From Nymphaea colorata (taxonomy: Eukaryota; Streptophyta; Magnoliopsida; Nymphaeales; Nymphaeaceae): a stretch of 64,000 nucleotides of DNA. This document shows positions 34,768 to 45,744 of this stretch, in pieces (the stretch's first letter is position 1; each line of letters starts with the position of its first letter). The stretch spans positions 16,119,362-16,183,361 of the forward strand of contig NC_045150.1 in assembly GCF_008831285.2 (NCBI RefSeq). The letters are read 5' to 3'. The notes under the pieces are model-generated. The model ran no database searches, was not told the DNA's origin, and worked only from the letters and a program-made list of their open reading frames with translations. The position numbers and the translations under genes are program-made.

Positions 34768-35033
34768 CTGCCATCCACGTATGGAGGTCACATTCATATT
34801 ATCAAATCAAACAGACTCACAGTGAGAGAAAGAAAGTAGAAAGCCCAAACATTTTGAGGGTGCTGTGAGAAATTGCTATAAAAAATAAACCAAGTTCGTC
34901 TTCTTTTTTAGTTGCACCTGATCCTAGGAACATATAGAAATGAAAAGCTCCAAGAGTTCAATCAGGAGCCATTGAAGTCTTGTGTTAGAGGAGAGTATTC
35001 ACGTGGCTTACCCAACAGCCAAAGCTGTATCTC

Positions 35034-35126
35034 CTAGAGATGAAAGCCACAACATGCAAAAAGAAGCATCAAAACAAGCAAGAAGACAACCGGCTTCTGT
35101 GCCCCTATACCTAATAATCCTTGCAT
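35034..35126 (-). CDS. 30-residue hydrophobic micro-ORF, unit A
   Basis: It opens MQGLLGIGAQKPVV, followed by a strongly hydrophobic run FLLVLMLLFACCGFHL and a TAG. This could be a membrane peptide or the signal-anchor exon of a larger lost gene. A polypyrimidine-AG (TTTTTTCCTGAAG) lies just upstream, so it may be a spliced exon. The unit-B twin (48,536-48,628) has identical length and a single K-to-R change. Confidence 0.28.
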   Translation of the reverse strand: MQGLLGIGAQKPVVFLLVLMLLFACCGFHL

Positions 35127-36409
35127 TTTTCCCTTCAGGAAAAAAAAAGAAAAAGAAAAAGTGTCACTGTTTGGAGGACTAAAAAAAAAAGTGTATTTTG
35201 TGGGATACCCGGTATATTTTTGGAGGTTTACATTACATTCTGATCTACCATGTTCTCAAGTCCGTCTGGTTGAGTTTGAACTAACGGAATTTGCCATGGA
35301 ACTCAATTTTGGTTTTCTTTTTTCATCTGAATTTAGCTTAAGTAGCAAGAGAATATTTCTATGTGATTGATTTAGACTTTTTATCAAACATCTGTCAACT
35401 ATCAGTTTCGGATTCAAATTCAGTTATGAAATTACGTACTAAATCTGATCCATTATATACTATACAGGCATGTACATCTCAATGTATATTAGGAATAGCC
35501 CATGCGCCATTGGTTTCCATCAATTTCTAAGCTAAGTGCTTCATGAGGTCACCTTCATTATCCGTTTTCAATCAACAACGCATGGAATCAAGACCCAACA
35601 AGAAGTCGTTCATGTAAATGCACACTTTATATACACAGACGTTTCATCAAACAATTTGAGGGCTAGCTATGTGGGTACCTGAAAATGAGATGAAAATGTG
35701 TGGTTTTCACTCAATGTTGCTGCAGATCCAGAGAGGAATACCACAGATGAGTGAGAGACAAGAAGGAGAAAATTTGATGATTTTCTCGAAGGTTGCCTAC
35801 TTCCAAGTTGGTGTAGGATCGCCTCAACAAGTGACGACTCAGCCACTCACGCACAAAATTCAGCTGCTGTGCCAAGGCCCAGTTGAAACACTGATGGTGG
35901 TGTCACCATTGTCGTGCCAGCGGACGATGCTGATAAGGTCCTTTGATGCGAAGTTTGGAGGAACTTAAGAATATCAGATGAGTTGGTGGTTTTTGAGGGT
36001 GGGGGCATAACGAGTTCCGCTTGTTGTGAGGTGGATGAGAAAGCTATACCCTTGCAGTGGTTCTTACCTGGAAGAAGCCATGGCAGCAGTTTGCGGACAG
36101 AGTGTAAGGAAGAGAAGAAAGGGTAGCAGGTTGTAGAGATGGAAGAACATACCTTTGGAAGACATGTAAACCTTTGAAGGGAGGTTGGAATGCAGCCTCC
36201 AAATGGTGTTACTGCAATAGGAAGAGATGTGAACAAGGATGGTAGAAGAAGAAGAAGAGTGAAGAGGCAGTGAGCAATGAAAGGAAAGGAAAAGACTCAA
36301 GTGTTGAGTGCACAGCATAGAGCGAGAGTGAAAGAAAGGAATGGAGAAAAGGTGTTTCTAGTGTTTGGATGACTAATTAATAACAAGGAAAAAACAGGAG
36401 AGCTAATAA

Positions 36410-36600
36410 GTGTGTTTGGAAAGAAAGGAAAAGAAAAGAATTTTTTAATATAATTCTAACCTCTCTGAAAATGAAGATTGGAAGGAAAAGGAATTCATTC
36501 CTTTTTCCGTTTTCTTGCTTCTCCTTTCCCTAACCATTTTCTTCTCTTTCATTTTCCTTCCATCTATTTATTTTCCTTTCTTTCTATCCATTCAGACAAT
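36410..36600. repeat. Purine arm / pyrimidine arm structure (MITE-like)
   Basis: GTTTGGAAAGAAAGGAAAAG at the left is roughly complementary to CTTTTCC..TTTCTTTCTATCC at the right, with a short AT-rich centre. It resembles a TIR-type MITE, but a target duplication was not established. Confidence 0.4.
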
Positions 36601-36778
36601 GCCTAAGGGTTTTGAGATCAAGCATCTCGAGAAAGGAAAATCGTGTGTGCCACTGGTGAGCGTTCCATGGTGTCTATACCCAGCATTTTCGTCTCGAGTC
36701 CGTTTTGAGTGTCCAGCGTCCAATGATTGTGTTGACTAGGCAAAAAACGGAACATTGTGTTCTGTTTCGCAGCATTCC

Positions 36779-37823
36779 TAGGGCTGCACAATGAGTTGAG
36801 CCAACTCGGGCTCGACTTGAACTCGCCCGAAAAAGCTCAACTCATTTATAAATGAGTCGAGTTCGAGCTCACCCATTAAACTCGAAATGCTAAACGAGTC
36901 GAGTTCGAGTTGCAAGAACTCGACTCGTTATTTGAAATAAACTGAACCGTACAAACTGGTTCGTGAAACCGGTTCACCGGTTTAGGGTTAAAACGAAAGC
37001 CAATCTTCCGGTCTTGAATCTCTTCATCTTTTCCTCTAGCTGGTCTCTCTCTTCTCGGTTTCTTGTCTTCCCTCTTCCATCAACCACGATGGCCAAACGA
37101 GACGAGGTGACGAGAGACAACCAAGGTCCGCAGTACCACCCTTCGCCTTCAGTCATCCGTGCTTCGTTTGGAAGGGGAAGGCTGAAGGGGTGAAGCTGCG
37201 AAGCGCCGAAGGGCAAGCACCAAGCGCGGCAGCCGGCAGCCAGCAGCAGAGTAGCCGGAATGGCGGCGGGCGGGCAGGTGCTTCTTCTTCTTCTTCTTCT
37301 TGAATCGCTTCTTGTTTTGTTGGGTTTTCATTTTTTTCCCAGTTTTCAGCGGTTTTGCCTCATACTTCTTGGTCTATTTTTGTGCTCAAGAACAGAAGAA
37401 GCGCCTGGATCTTGCTTGCGTGGTCGGTGCCATGTGACCTTTGTCCCGGACTCCTGGTTATGGTTTATCTTCTCCCTTGTTTTTTTTTTGGTTTATTGCT
37501 TTTCTTTTTTGTTGAATCTTGTGGTGTTTGTTGAACCTTGTGATGTTTTCTAATGACTGTTTTATTTTGTTGTCACTGATAGTACATTCGTTGTTCTCAT
37601 TTTCTTGTTTTGTTGTTTTTACATTGTGTAACGATGGAGGAGTTTGGCTTCTGTTCTTTTTTTGTTGTTCATGAGAACACTGAACGAGTTAAGCGAGCTT
37701 GAGCTCGAACTCGACTTTGTGTAATCGAGTCGAGCTCGAGCTTGTGTTAAGGAGCTCGACTCAAGTTTGAGTAGAGCTCGAGCTGTGCAAGCTTGAGCTC
37801 GACTCGGCTCGTGTGCAGCCCTA
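36779..37823. mobile_element. Non-autonomous hAT element, 1,045 bp, perfect 8-bp target duplication
   Basis: The left end TAGGGCTGCACAATGAG and the right end, read in reverse, TAGGGCTGCACACGAGCC form terminal inverted repeats. Directly outside, AGCATTCC occurs at both 36,771-36,778 and 37,824-37,831. An 8-bp duplication and a TAGGG start are typical of hAT elements. The subterminal 120-150 bp at both ends are packed with ACTCGAGTTCGAGCTC-like words, as expected for transposase-binding arrays. The interior (about 37,010-37,560) has no hAT transposase, but a pyrimidine-rich leader, an ATG at 37,089 (MAKRDEVTRDN...) and a T-rich intron-like stretch, so it may carry a captured 5' gene piece. It lies in sequence absent from unit B. 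Confidence 0.88.
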
Positions 37824-38331
37824 AGCATTCCACCCTATTCTACAGTGTCTTGTCCTGCTCTTTGGGCAGCTGGCTTAAAGTTAGTTAGGGAAGGGGTGAT
37901 GAGAAAGGAAGCTACACGAGTTCCAAAGAGAGAGAGAGAGAGTTGGAGGAATGAAGGTGGGAATTTAAATTTGTAGTTGGTTGTTCCATCATTTGACAGG
38001 AAGTCAAAGCTTCCACGCAATCTTTTCTGTATGAGACATGGGGTCTGCTTTCTTTGGTGTTTCATGGTGCTGCATGCCCCACCGAGCTTCAACTTCTTCA
38101 TTGGTGATTTTTTTTTACAGCACAAGAATTTGATGCCCCAAATACTCATAATGGACATTGGCTGCCTATCAGCCTCATTCATCTGCTTCGTTTAAAGTTA
38201 TTCATTTTGCATTAGTAAAACATATTATGAAATGAAAATTTTATTGGAACGTGCTCCCAAATTGTAAACAATTTCCCACGTTTTATTTATTTCAAACATG
38301 TTACACCAGTCTCAAACGGTTAGACATTACT

Positions 38332-38351
38332 TATATATATATATATATATT

Positions 38352-38386
<35 letters not shown>
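38332..38386. repeat. (AT)n(TTTA)n microsatellite
   Basis: Nine AT units then nine TTTA units. The unit-B counterpart (49,213-49,283) expanded the AT part and lost most TTTA units. Confidence 0.95.
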
Positions 38387-38572
38387 TGTAGGCACGCACA
38401 CAGGACACCCCTGCTAGACACACACACACATAATATTATAGGAACACACCCTTGCAACCCACACACATATAGAGATACCCTTGCCCTAGTCCCATGCTTT
38501 TCAAATTTGCAATGCCTGAGCCCGTTGCCCCACACCTGCACTGGTACCTGCACCCTTGTGACTTGGTGCTGG

Positions 38573-38870
38573 TTACTTAGAAGGTTGATGTGCATGTGGC
38601 CCACCTGCACTTGCACCTACACAACGCATGTGCCGTGGTTCGTGTTTCTTAGAAGGCTGATGTGCGTGTGCCCCACCTGCACCTGCACCTCCATCCGTGT
38701 GACTTTGTTTCTTAGGAGGCTGCTTAGAAGACTGATGAACACTTGCCCCAGCCCCACCTGCACTTGCACCTGCATCCGTATTACTTGGTTCATGTTTCTC
38801 AAAAGTCTTCTTGGAAGGCTGATCTGCTTCTTCGGTAGGAGGTGGAGGTGGAGGTGAAGATGGAGGAGGA
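38573..38870 (-). repeat. Ala/Gly/His-rich coding repeats of the g2 tail exon
   Basis: On the minus strand about four units of 20-26 residues share a KK..H.D(A/G)GA.AGGA.(A/V)HQ.SK pattern. Further degraded units continue past the stop to about 38,500. This tail occupies the position that in g1 and g4 holds a different, Ser-rich 24-residue repeat. Confidence 0.65.
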
Positions 38871-39125
38871 GTTGGTTGTTGACCACTTTCCTGCAACGGG
38901 AAATATGACAATTGAACACTTTTGGGAGCAGAAATGCTGTTAAGGAAAAAAAGAAATGAAGTTTTGCATACTTTAGGTCCATCGTATTTCATTTCCATCG
39001 TAATTGTACTTGCAGTTCTCCTTGTTCGGTCTCTGTTAGAGAGAGCAATAACTGAGTCTTATTTCAAGTCAATAATTGCTGGGAAACATGTGAGCAATAA
39101 GCAGATCAAAATCTTCTAGGTAGTC

Positions 39126-39960
39126 CTATTGTTTGCTACAGGAATGACTTGCCTGCACGTCCTCTTCTTGTGTTCCTGTGAATGACACAACATACAACAC
39201 AAGAACAACACATACACTAACCCAGCACTTTTTTCTACAAGTGGTCACAAGGCATGACACAAGGCAGCAAAGATTAAGCACACGACAAAAAATCTTTGAG
39301 CACACTTGAAAGCCTTTCTCACACACTTTTGGCTGACCCAAAGGGCCATATATATATATACATGACAAAAAAAACTGAAAAATAAATGACATGAATCTTG
39401 GTGATTCCACTATAGCCATAATTGACATGACTCTTGGTGATTCTGCTATGGTTATAATTGACATATGCATTAAAAACAAAAAACAGAAAATTAAAATAGG
39501 CATGGTGAAGGGGCACTTGTCATACGATGGAATTATAGGGGACCCAAAAGTTGAACCCTTGACCTTCTTCATAAACACAGGTGCACACGTTTTTAATTTT
39601 TTGCATTAACTTTCATCATATATTCCGCATTGTGCACAGGAGAGAATGTGTTCTATTATTTTGCTTTTGCTTTAGAAAGTGTTCTTGAGCACCCGATAAT
39701 GTGGATCACATGTCAGCGTTCTAATTTTCAATTTTTGCAGGTTTCAAAATTGGGTTTCCAGTGGAAATTATCTATTGGAGAATCTGTAACTTCCTGGCTT
39801 GAAAGTGAGATCATATTTGGCTGCCAATTGCTTTCACATAACATAAGATCTTCCAGTGAACAAGACTATGAATCAAATGGAATATTTTCCTCATGTCTGC
39901 GGAAGTTTGAGAATAGGAGTTTCACAAGTACCGCACCCCAAATCATTATCTTTTTCAAAT
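39126..39960. other. Intron of the g2 model; conserved block with unit B
   Basis: 39,210-39,960 matches 49,380-50,123. It contains a tandem pair of about 36-40 bp (CATGA.TCTTGGTGATTC.. near 39,390-39,470) and a minus-strand coding-like stretch from an ATTCATAG acceptor at 39,865 (SCSLEDLMLCESNWQPNM...). The stretch is open in both units, but its phase does not fit the exon 3-4 junction. Confidence 0.35.
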
Positions 39961-40870
39961 AATTTAAAATTTTGTCCTGCACATGACCTACAAAGGATAT
40001 GAATATTTGGGAAATCCTGGACACTTGTCAGTTTGCCAAATCATTTTTTGACGCATATTTCTTTCAATTGCATAAATATGTGATTGAGATATCAGAGATT
40101 GGTTTTGGTTCATTTTTTTAGCACCAAATTGTACTCCAAGCCTATTGTGAAATTCTGATGCTCACCCGCAATTATATGGTCTCTGAAATGAGCCAATATC
40201 AAATAAGTCACACTTTAGGGGATGTGGCATAGGGAGACGAGCCATAAGAGCTAGGCAGGTGGATAAAGGTTCCAAATCCCTGCCCATCCTGGAGACTGGG
40301 GAAGGGCCAACACGATTTTATGGACTTCAGAAAGTGGGATGTAAATGGTTAGGGATATGCCTTTAAGTATAGTTGGTAAACTTTTGAATCAGATTCACGT
40401 AACTTGAAGATTGGTTTTCAGGTCAAAGTGTTGACTTGGTAATTCGGATGGGTTAGATTATAAATTTTTATACTACATTTTTTCTATAAGTACATGAAGA
40501 AAGTAAGTCTCTCAAGACGCCATGTTTGGTTTCTTCCAACTAAAATTGAATGACATGGAATATGAGTATTTGTACATACTTAGTAACTTAAGAAATAACA
40601 TTTAGTATTTAGCAATGCATGATGCAATTAGGAGACAATCAAAACATACTCGGCAAGCCCCAACTCCTGACATCATAAATGGATGCAGAAATATTTAGTA
40701 TTTATTGGTACATGACTCCAATAGATGAGAGCGAGTTACATGCTTGGCCGTGCATGGTATACAGCTTTTAGGGCACGACAATTGTACCCCTGGCCTAGTT
40801 TTGTGAGTGCGTGTCGTGCACATGAACTTATATACAATGCAAATGTGTAAAGACCTGTGCATATAACCAC

Positions 40871-40916
40871 CTTCACTAGCAATTATCTCATTGATTTTGT
40901 TCTTCATACCAAGACC
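40871..40916 (-). other. Exon-like 46-nt stretch, conserved, phase unresolved
   Basis: Between a GACAG acceptor and a GAAG/GTGG donor the minus strand reads GLGMKNKINEIIASEG. The unit-B twin near 51,019-51,064 reads the same apart from M-to-V and K-to-E. In the 27-kb and 62.5-kb copies the homologous stretch has stops. It lies within the exon 3-4 intron and would break the phase, so it may be an alternative or relic exon. Confidence 0.25.
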
Positions 40917-42169
40917 CTGTCTAGATATGTTCAGAAATCTATATATATCGATATTTCGGCTATTTATATTCACAGTAGATTTATAATGGATGAAATACGC
41001 TCATATATGCTTTATTAACTTAAACCTCTTGTCTATGTAAAGCAGTGGAAGTTCTTGTTCATCATTGTCGAGCGAGCAGCTGCATGACGCAGGAAAAGCA
41101 AAAATTACTATTTGCAAGATGAAGTTCTGAAGCGGGAAGGGAGCAGTGGAAGAATTCAGATCAATGATGCTTACGTTACAGGAGGAAATTCAGCAAATAG
41201 CTGCTTCAGTTGCCGCCAATTGCAGACAGAAACCTTGATTTCTCGAACCCCTGTGACAAGGATAATGTCGTCCAATGGCTCTATAATGGTTGGATTGTTA
41301 ATGTGTTTCATGAACCTGTTAATAGAATAGTTTCCAAATTGTTTTCATTGCCAAACAGCCCGATCCTATGAGTCACATATTTTTCATGTCTAGTTTTAGC
41401 TGATTTAGATACCGAAGAATCAAGTACCCCTTTTTTGCATGGTGAATTAAGGAGACCCTTAAATTGTTTATAGCCTAAAGGTAGAGGATACAAGTGAAAT
41501 CGCCCAAGCAGGCTGGGGTGGAACAAGGGAAGAGTAGAGGGTTGCCATCAAGTTTTCTTGAGTCCGGCCTAATGGGGTCCGAATCAGTGGCGGAGCCAGA
41601 ATTTTTTAGCCATGGGGCACTTGAATTGGTGACACGAATTTGGTGTGGGCACTGCATATAACCTTAGAATTATAGCAATGTAATGTAGAGACATTACAAA
41701 GCATTTTTTTATGAGGTGGTCTGAGCAGTAGCCCTCCCTAGGCAACAAGTAACTCCACTACTGGTCTGAATTGGTTGCACGTTGGAGTTGATTTTGCTCT
41801 ACGTTCTTGGAGCTCGATCAGCTCAAAATTGGGTTCAAGTAACTTAAAATCCTATATTTAATTTAAAATGGCTCAGAATTTCACTCTGATCAAATCTAGA
41901 CTTAGGTTTATAACTATCTAAGACACCCGAATCCATTTAATGACTAGATCTTATTTTCTCTCACGCACCAGTTTAAACTATGATAAAACCTTGTGCTTGA
42001 CCTGCGACAGTGAGGCGCTTGGTTGACGACTGGTCTGGGCTATTTCAAGAAATCGATCCATGGGCCCAAATAAACCTGTGTGTTGCCCAATCCATTTACT
42101 TAATGAAGGTGGTCAGCGACGATGGGGGCTTTGTTACAGACTCAAGATGGTAGACTATTTAACTATGAA

Positions 42170-42545
42170 ACTTCGTTGAAAACGAGTAATGTTAAAGCAG
42201 CGGAAACTTCAGCGCCTCTTCAGCCATGTCTCAGCAGCAAAGATTGAAATTAATATTCAATAAATCTCTCACAAACAGTAACCGCCCACTGGGCTAAGGG
42301 AAAACCTATGAGGCAACACTATATATGCCCAGCTTTTCTTTGATCTAGGGTTACATGTTGATCGCCCTAAATCAGAGCCTCATAGAAGCAAACCCATAAA
42401 CATATCTCCCTTCTTCCTCTTATTCTCTATCTGTTTCAGATGCCATCTTCTTGAGCGAGATGCCATGTGAGAATCTGCTGCTGAGACGTGGCTGAAGAGG
42501 CGCTGCTGTTTCCGCTGCTTTAACATTACTCTGTTCCCAACAAAC
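42170..42545. mobile_element. Long inverted repeat around a primer-site-like motif (LTR-derived)
   Basis: The left arm 42,184-42,240 (GAGTAATGTTAAAGCAGCGG...) and the right arm 42,475-42,531 are complementary over about 57 bp with few mismatches. Similarity extends outward (GTTG..AAC.GAGTAATG). Between the arms ATCAGAGCC with CTCATAGAAGCAAACCC follows at 42,371-42,395, resembling the start of a copia internal region after a decayed primer site. This looks like an LTR with its own 5' end inverted behind it, possibly a TRIM-like or rearranged element. No coding region was found. Confidence 0.5.
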
Positions 42546-42929
42546 TTATCATCCATAATTTGGTAGATTAATTAATGTTTCTAATCTTGTTTAATTGTGT
42601 GCTGAAATTCAAGGATCTTCGTTTTGGTATTCATAAATGAACCATCTAGTGTGCTTATAAACACTACTTTAATATAAATCATGCTTTAGTTCCAGTCTTT
42701 CCTTTTTAAAATTAATCTTTCCATTACCAAAATTTTGATGTTATAAGAGTTGTTCATTTTTATGATTAAGAAAACATTATTTAAGCAAGAAAAAATTGCC
42801 CAGAAAATTATTCTCTAAGATCATATTTATAAGGTGAGATTGTAAAAGCAAATTATTTAATAATTAATTTTGATGGGTTTGTTTGCCAACTTATTCTCTC
42901 TTACCCCAAGTGGTCTTTCTTTTGCCAAC

Positions 42930-42933
<4 letters not shown>

Positions 42934-42980
<47 letters not shown>

Positions 42981-42993
42981 AGAGAGAGAGAGA
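42934..42993. repeat. (AT)n(GA)n microsatellite
   Basis: About 22 AT units followed by seven GA units, inside the B-only segment. Confidence 0.95.
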
Positions 42994-44040
42994 TTGAGCG
43001 AGTGAGTAAATGATGACTAGCTATTTATAGTCACCCAGCAATATAACCAATTCCATCCATTTAATACAGATATATGGTTGAGAGGAAAACATGGATAAAA
43101 TAATGAAAACTAATATTAAATGACAAAAAGCCTATCACCATTTTTTGATTGTTTTTTTCTTAACCGTCTACCATGATAGAATGAACGGCTTTGGTTAAAT
43201 GAAGATGACTCTAAAAAGTCAAAGTCACCATTCAATTTTCTCATATATGACATTTTCATAGAAATAATAAACTTTTTGTTTTTGAAACCCAAATAAAAGT
43301 GTGATTCACTTACCAAGAGCTAGTTACGTGCACAGTGCACAGCCCTTTAAAAAAAGTTAAGTGTACCTTGGCTCACTTGTATTGGGCCCCTCGCCTGCAT
43401 TTGGGGGTACTTGGCATGCACAATGCATTTGTGCAAAGGTCTGTCAATATAACCAGATTTTCTCGCTTACCTACACAATCCTGGTGCTGGGAGGGGCACC
43501 TCCTCCAGGATAGTCAATAACTATTGAAGGATCTTGCCTGCAGATGTCATCCTTGGTATTGAAATTGACATCAACTGCAAAACAGGTCCGCAAAAGTATT
43601 TGAACCCACCGGTAGCAATAGATATTGAACAAGAAGAAGAAGAAGATGAAGGAGAATTCACAAGATGAAATGGTGATGGCAAAGGTGATGTAGATATGGT
43701 AGCAGCTAGGTGGAGACCACTAACACGGAATAGAGCACGCAGACAGATGATGATACCTGTTAACTCCACCGCCTGTGCTTCGTTGTTATGCATGGTTTGC
43801 GGTGAACAAATTATGATCCCTGTTGAATATTTGCAAGCCTAAATCCCTTCTAGCCAGCTGTTGTCTATCCAACCACAGTGGTTGTGTTGTGTTTTGTGCA
43901 TGCATATATATACATGTAAAGCTAACCATAAACTGCTTTAAGTGAATACCACAAAAACTGTGAGCACTTTCATGTCAAGGGGCCTTTGCTTTGACACTGT
44001 CACGTGGGCCACCTATCAAGGGAAATAAGAATGGCCGTAC

Positions 44041-44078
<38 letters not shown>

Positions 44079-44079
44079 G
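44041..44079. repeat. (CT)n(AT)n microsatellite marking a deletion edge
   Basis: Sequence matching unit A up to about 29,640 enters this tract, and sequence matching 30,717 onward leaves it. About 1.0 kb is missing in B. Confidence 0.9.
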
Positions 44080-45744
44080 GGTCTTTTACCTGAGAAACAG
44101 AAATTTATTATGATTTGTGTAGGCATTTTCTTTCTATGCCATGGTTCGCTAGTTTTTTAATATAATTTCTTGTTTTCTCATCACATGTCAACCAATCCAT
44201 ATCATATCTCAAAATCTTTCTACTCGGCACTAGTACTTAGTTTATTTCACCCACAAGTTCAGGTGATCTGACGTTTTAACATTGCAGTGTGTTTCGAGGC
44301 CCATATCCACACGATAGAGATCTTGGAATGCCAACTAGAATAATAATCTCTGCCTTGGCAGTGTTTTATATTGGAAAATTAATTAAGCACCTGTCTGTGT
44401 TTGTTGCTCCCAGCTGGAATGAACAATATCAACAAGTAAGAATCCAGAGATTATGATTTTAATCATAGAGTTAATCATTTGACTGGGAAGGTCATGAATA
44501 TGAAGCTAAGTAGTATATTTTTGAAGCGATAGTCAGAATCAATTTGGATCATTGCACATTACCGCAAAAGTAAAGCCTTTTGGAAAAATCCATAATCGCA
44601 GGCAGGTGCAGAGGTTGGAAACCTGGTTTCTCTTGCATGAACAGTTTTCAAAGAATAAAGAAATAATATTCCAAAATTCAAAGATATACATTAATTGGAA
44701 AAAGGAAAATAGTAATGTCTTGCCAACGACAAGTTCAAGTGCCTGGGTAGCATCTTTGTGTGACGTGAGTTGAATCAAATAGTGTATTCATGGCCTACGT
44801 ATGTTAGTGGTCGATCACAAGCTTTTCTAACACCTCGCCCTTGCTCAAGGTTTCCTCATGCTTGAATTTTATTTTCTGTGTGTTCTGCAATTCATGACTA
44901 CCACAAGAAAAACAATCTGCTAATGCCCAAAAAACATCAGTCAAAATACGGGAATCTTTTGTAATTGATGGCAGAATCTATCAAGCTCATAATGGCTCAA
45001 GGGAACATGTTTCCTCTGGGCAGGAAAGTACAATCTTTCTAGCTATATATTTATCATGTATATTCCGTCCTGTTATTATTTAGTGGACACAACAAATAAC
45101 TAGATAAATCATTACACATTCAGTGCTACCAGATTAAAATGTGGAAAATTGAACAATATACTTGAGCACGTAAAGACACAACAAACTTTGAAAAGTTCAG
45201 ATATCAAAAGATTTACAATGAAATTTGAGCAACACTTGTTTGTAGAAAATTTGGACCTCGGATAATTTTAATTTCTCTAGATCCAAATCTGAACAATAAT
45301 TTATGAGGACAAAATCTGGCAGGGTCTCGGTGTCCCAAAAAATTATAACAATACATTGGTAGAATCCAGTTATCGAAATCGTGAATTTCATCAAGCAACA
45401 CACTTAATAATAGGCCACTATTATTCATAAATTGCTTGCAAAGTAACACAATACTTAAGTGGACTTACTAAGCTTCAATTGCTAAGCATGTTACCCACAA
45501 GCATCCCACCTTCACTTGATGTGCACACTAACTCAATGACTTCACTAGTTCTCAAAGTGAGCACACAAGCACCTTCACATTCACTTTTACTCACCTGAGA
45601 CTCAATCCACACCAGAATGACCAGCACCCCTACTTGTAGTGAGAAGATGTCGGTAGTGGAAAGCAAGAGAGAACACGAGTACTCTCGACTCTTCTAAAGA
45701 GTCGGTGATGAACTGCTACAATGTCCCCCTCATTGCTGTCTCTT

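Larger units (their letters stand above)
28350..41303. repeat. Tandem duplication unit A (about 12.95 kb)
   Basis: It begins TGTTTCATGAACCTGTTAAT. The same words restart at 41,304, directly after GGTTGGATTGTTA, so the head-to-tail junction is visible with a short ATGTG overlap. Most of A can be matched in order to B: 28,861/43,306; 31,791/45,197; 34,640/48,143; 39,642/49,801; 41,112/51,267. A keeps several stretches that B lost (29,690-30,717; 33,590-33,835; 35,568-38,087; about 38,460-39,205). Confidence 0.88.
38573..43793 (-). pseudogene. Array gene family, copy g2, spanning the A/B junction
   Basis: Exon 1 is 43,793-43,757 (MHNNEAQAVELT). Exon 2 is 43,574-43,475, 100 nt and so one base short of g1. 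That shortens a G run (8 against 9 positions near 43,490) and shifts the frame. Exon 3, 41,303-41,175, is cut off at its start by the duplication junction and begins NNPTIIEPLDD, with REIKVSV..WRQLKQLF following. Exon 4 is 39,032-38,972 (61 nt, DRTRRTASTITMEMKYDGPK). Exon 5 is 38,890-38,573, 105 residues, opening ESGQQPTPPPSSPPPPPP. Exons 3 to 5 join in phase (2+1, then 0). The duplication therefore placed exons 1-2 of one copy in front of a 5'-clipped exon 3, and a frameshift confirms decay. Alternatively the exon 4-5 intron (81 nt) could be retained, as it is open in frame. Function is unknown. Confidence 0.4.

Noticed and set aside
36779-37823. CTCGAG-rich region as a CpG island or promoter
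   Set aside because: The motifs are confined to the subterminal parts of the hAT element, where repeated transposase-binding words are expected.
38507-38857. 116-residue plus-strand Cys/Thr-rich ORF (and the similar 61,675-62,079)
   Set aside because: It is the antisense reading of the repeat tail exon. The minus strand has consistent exon phase with the 61-nt exon, the plus strand does not.
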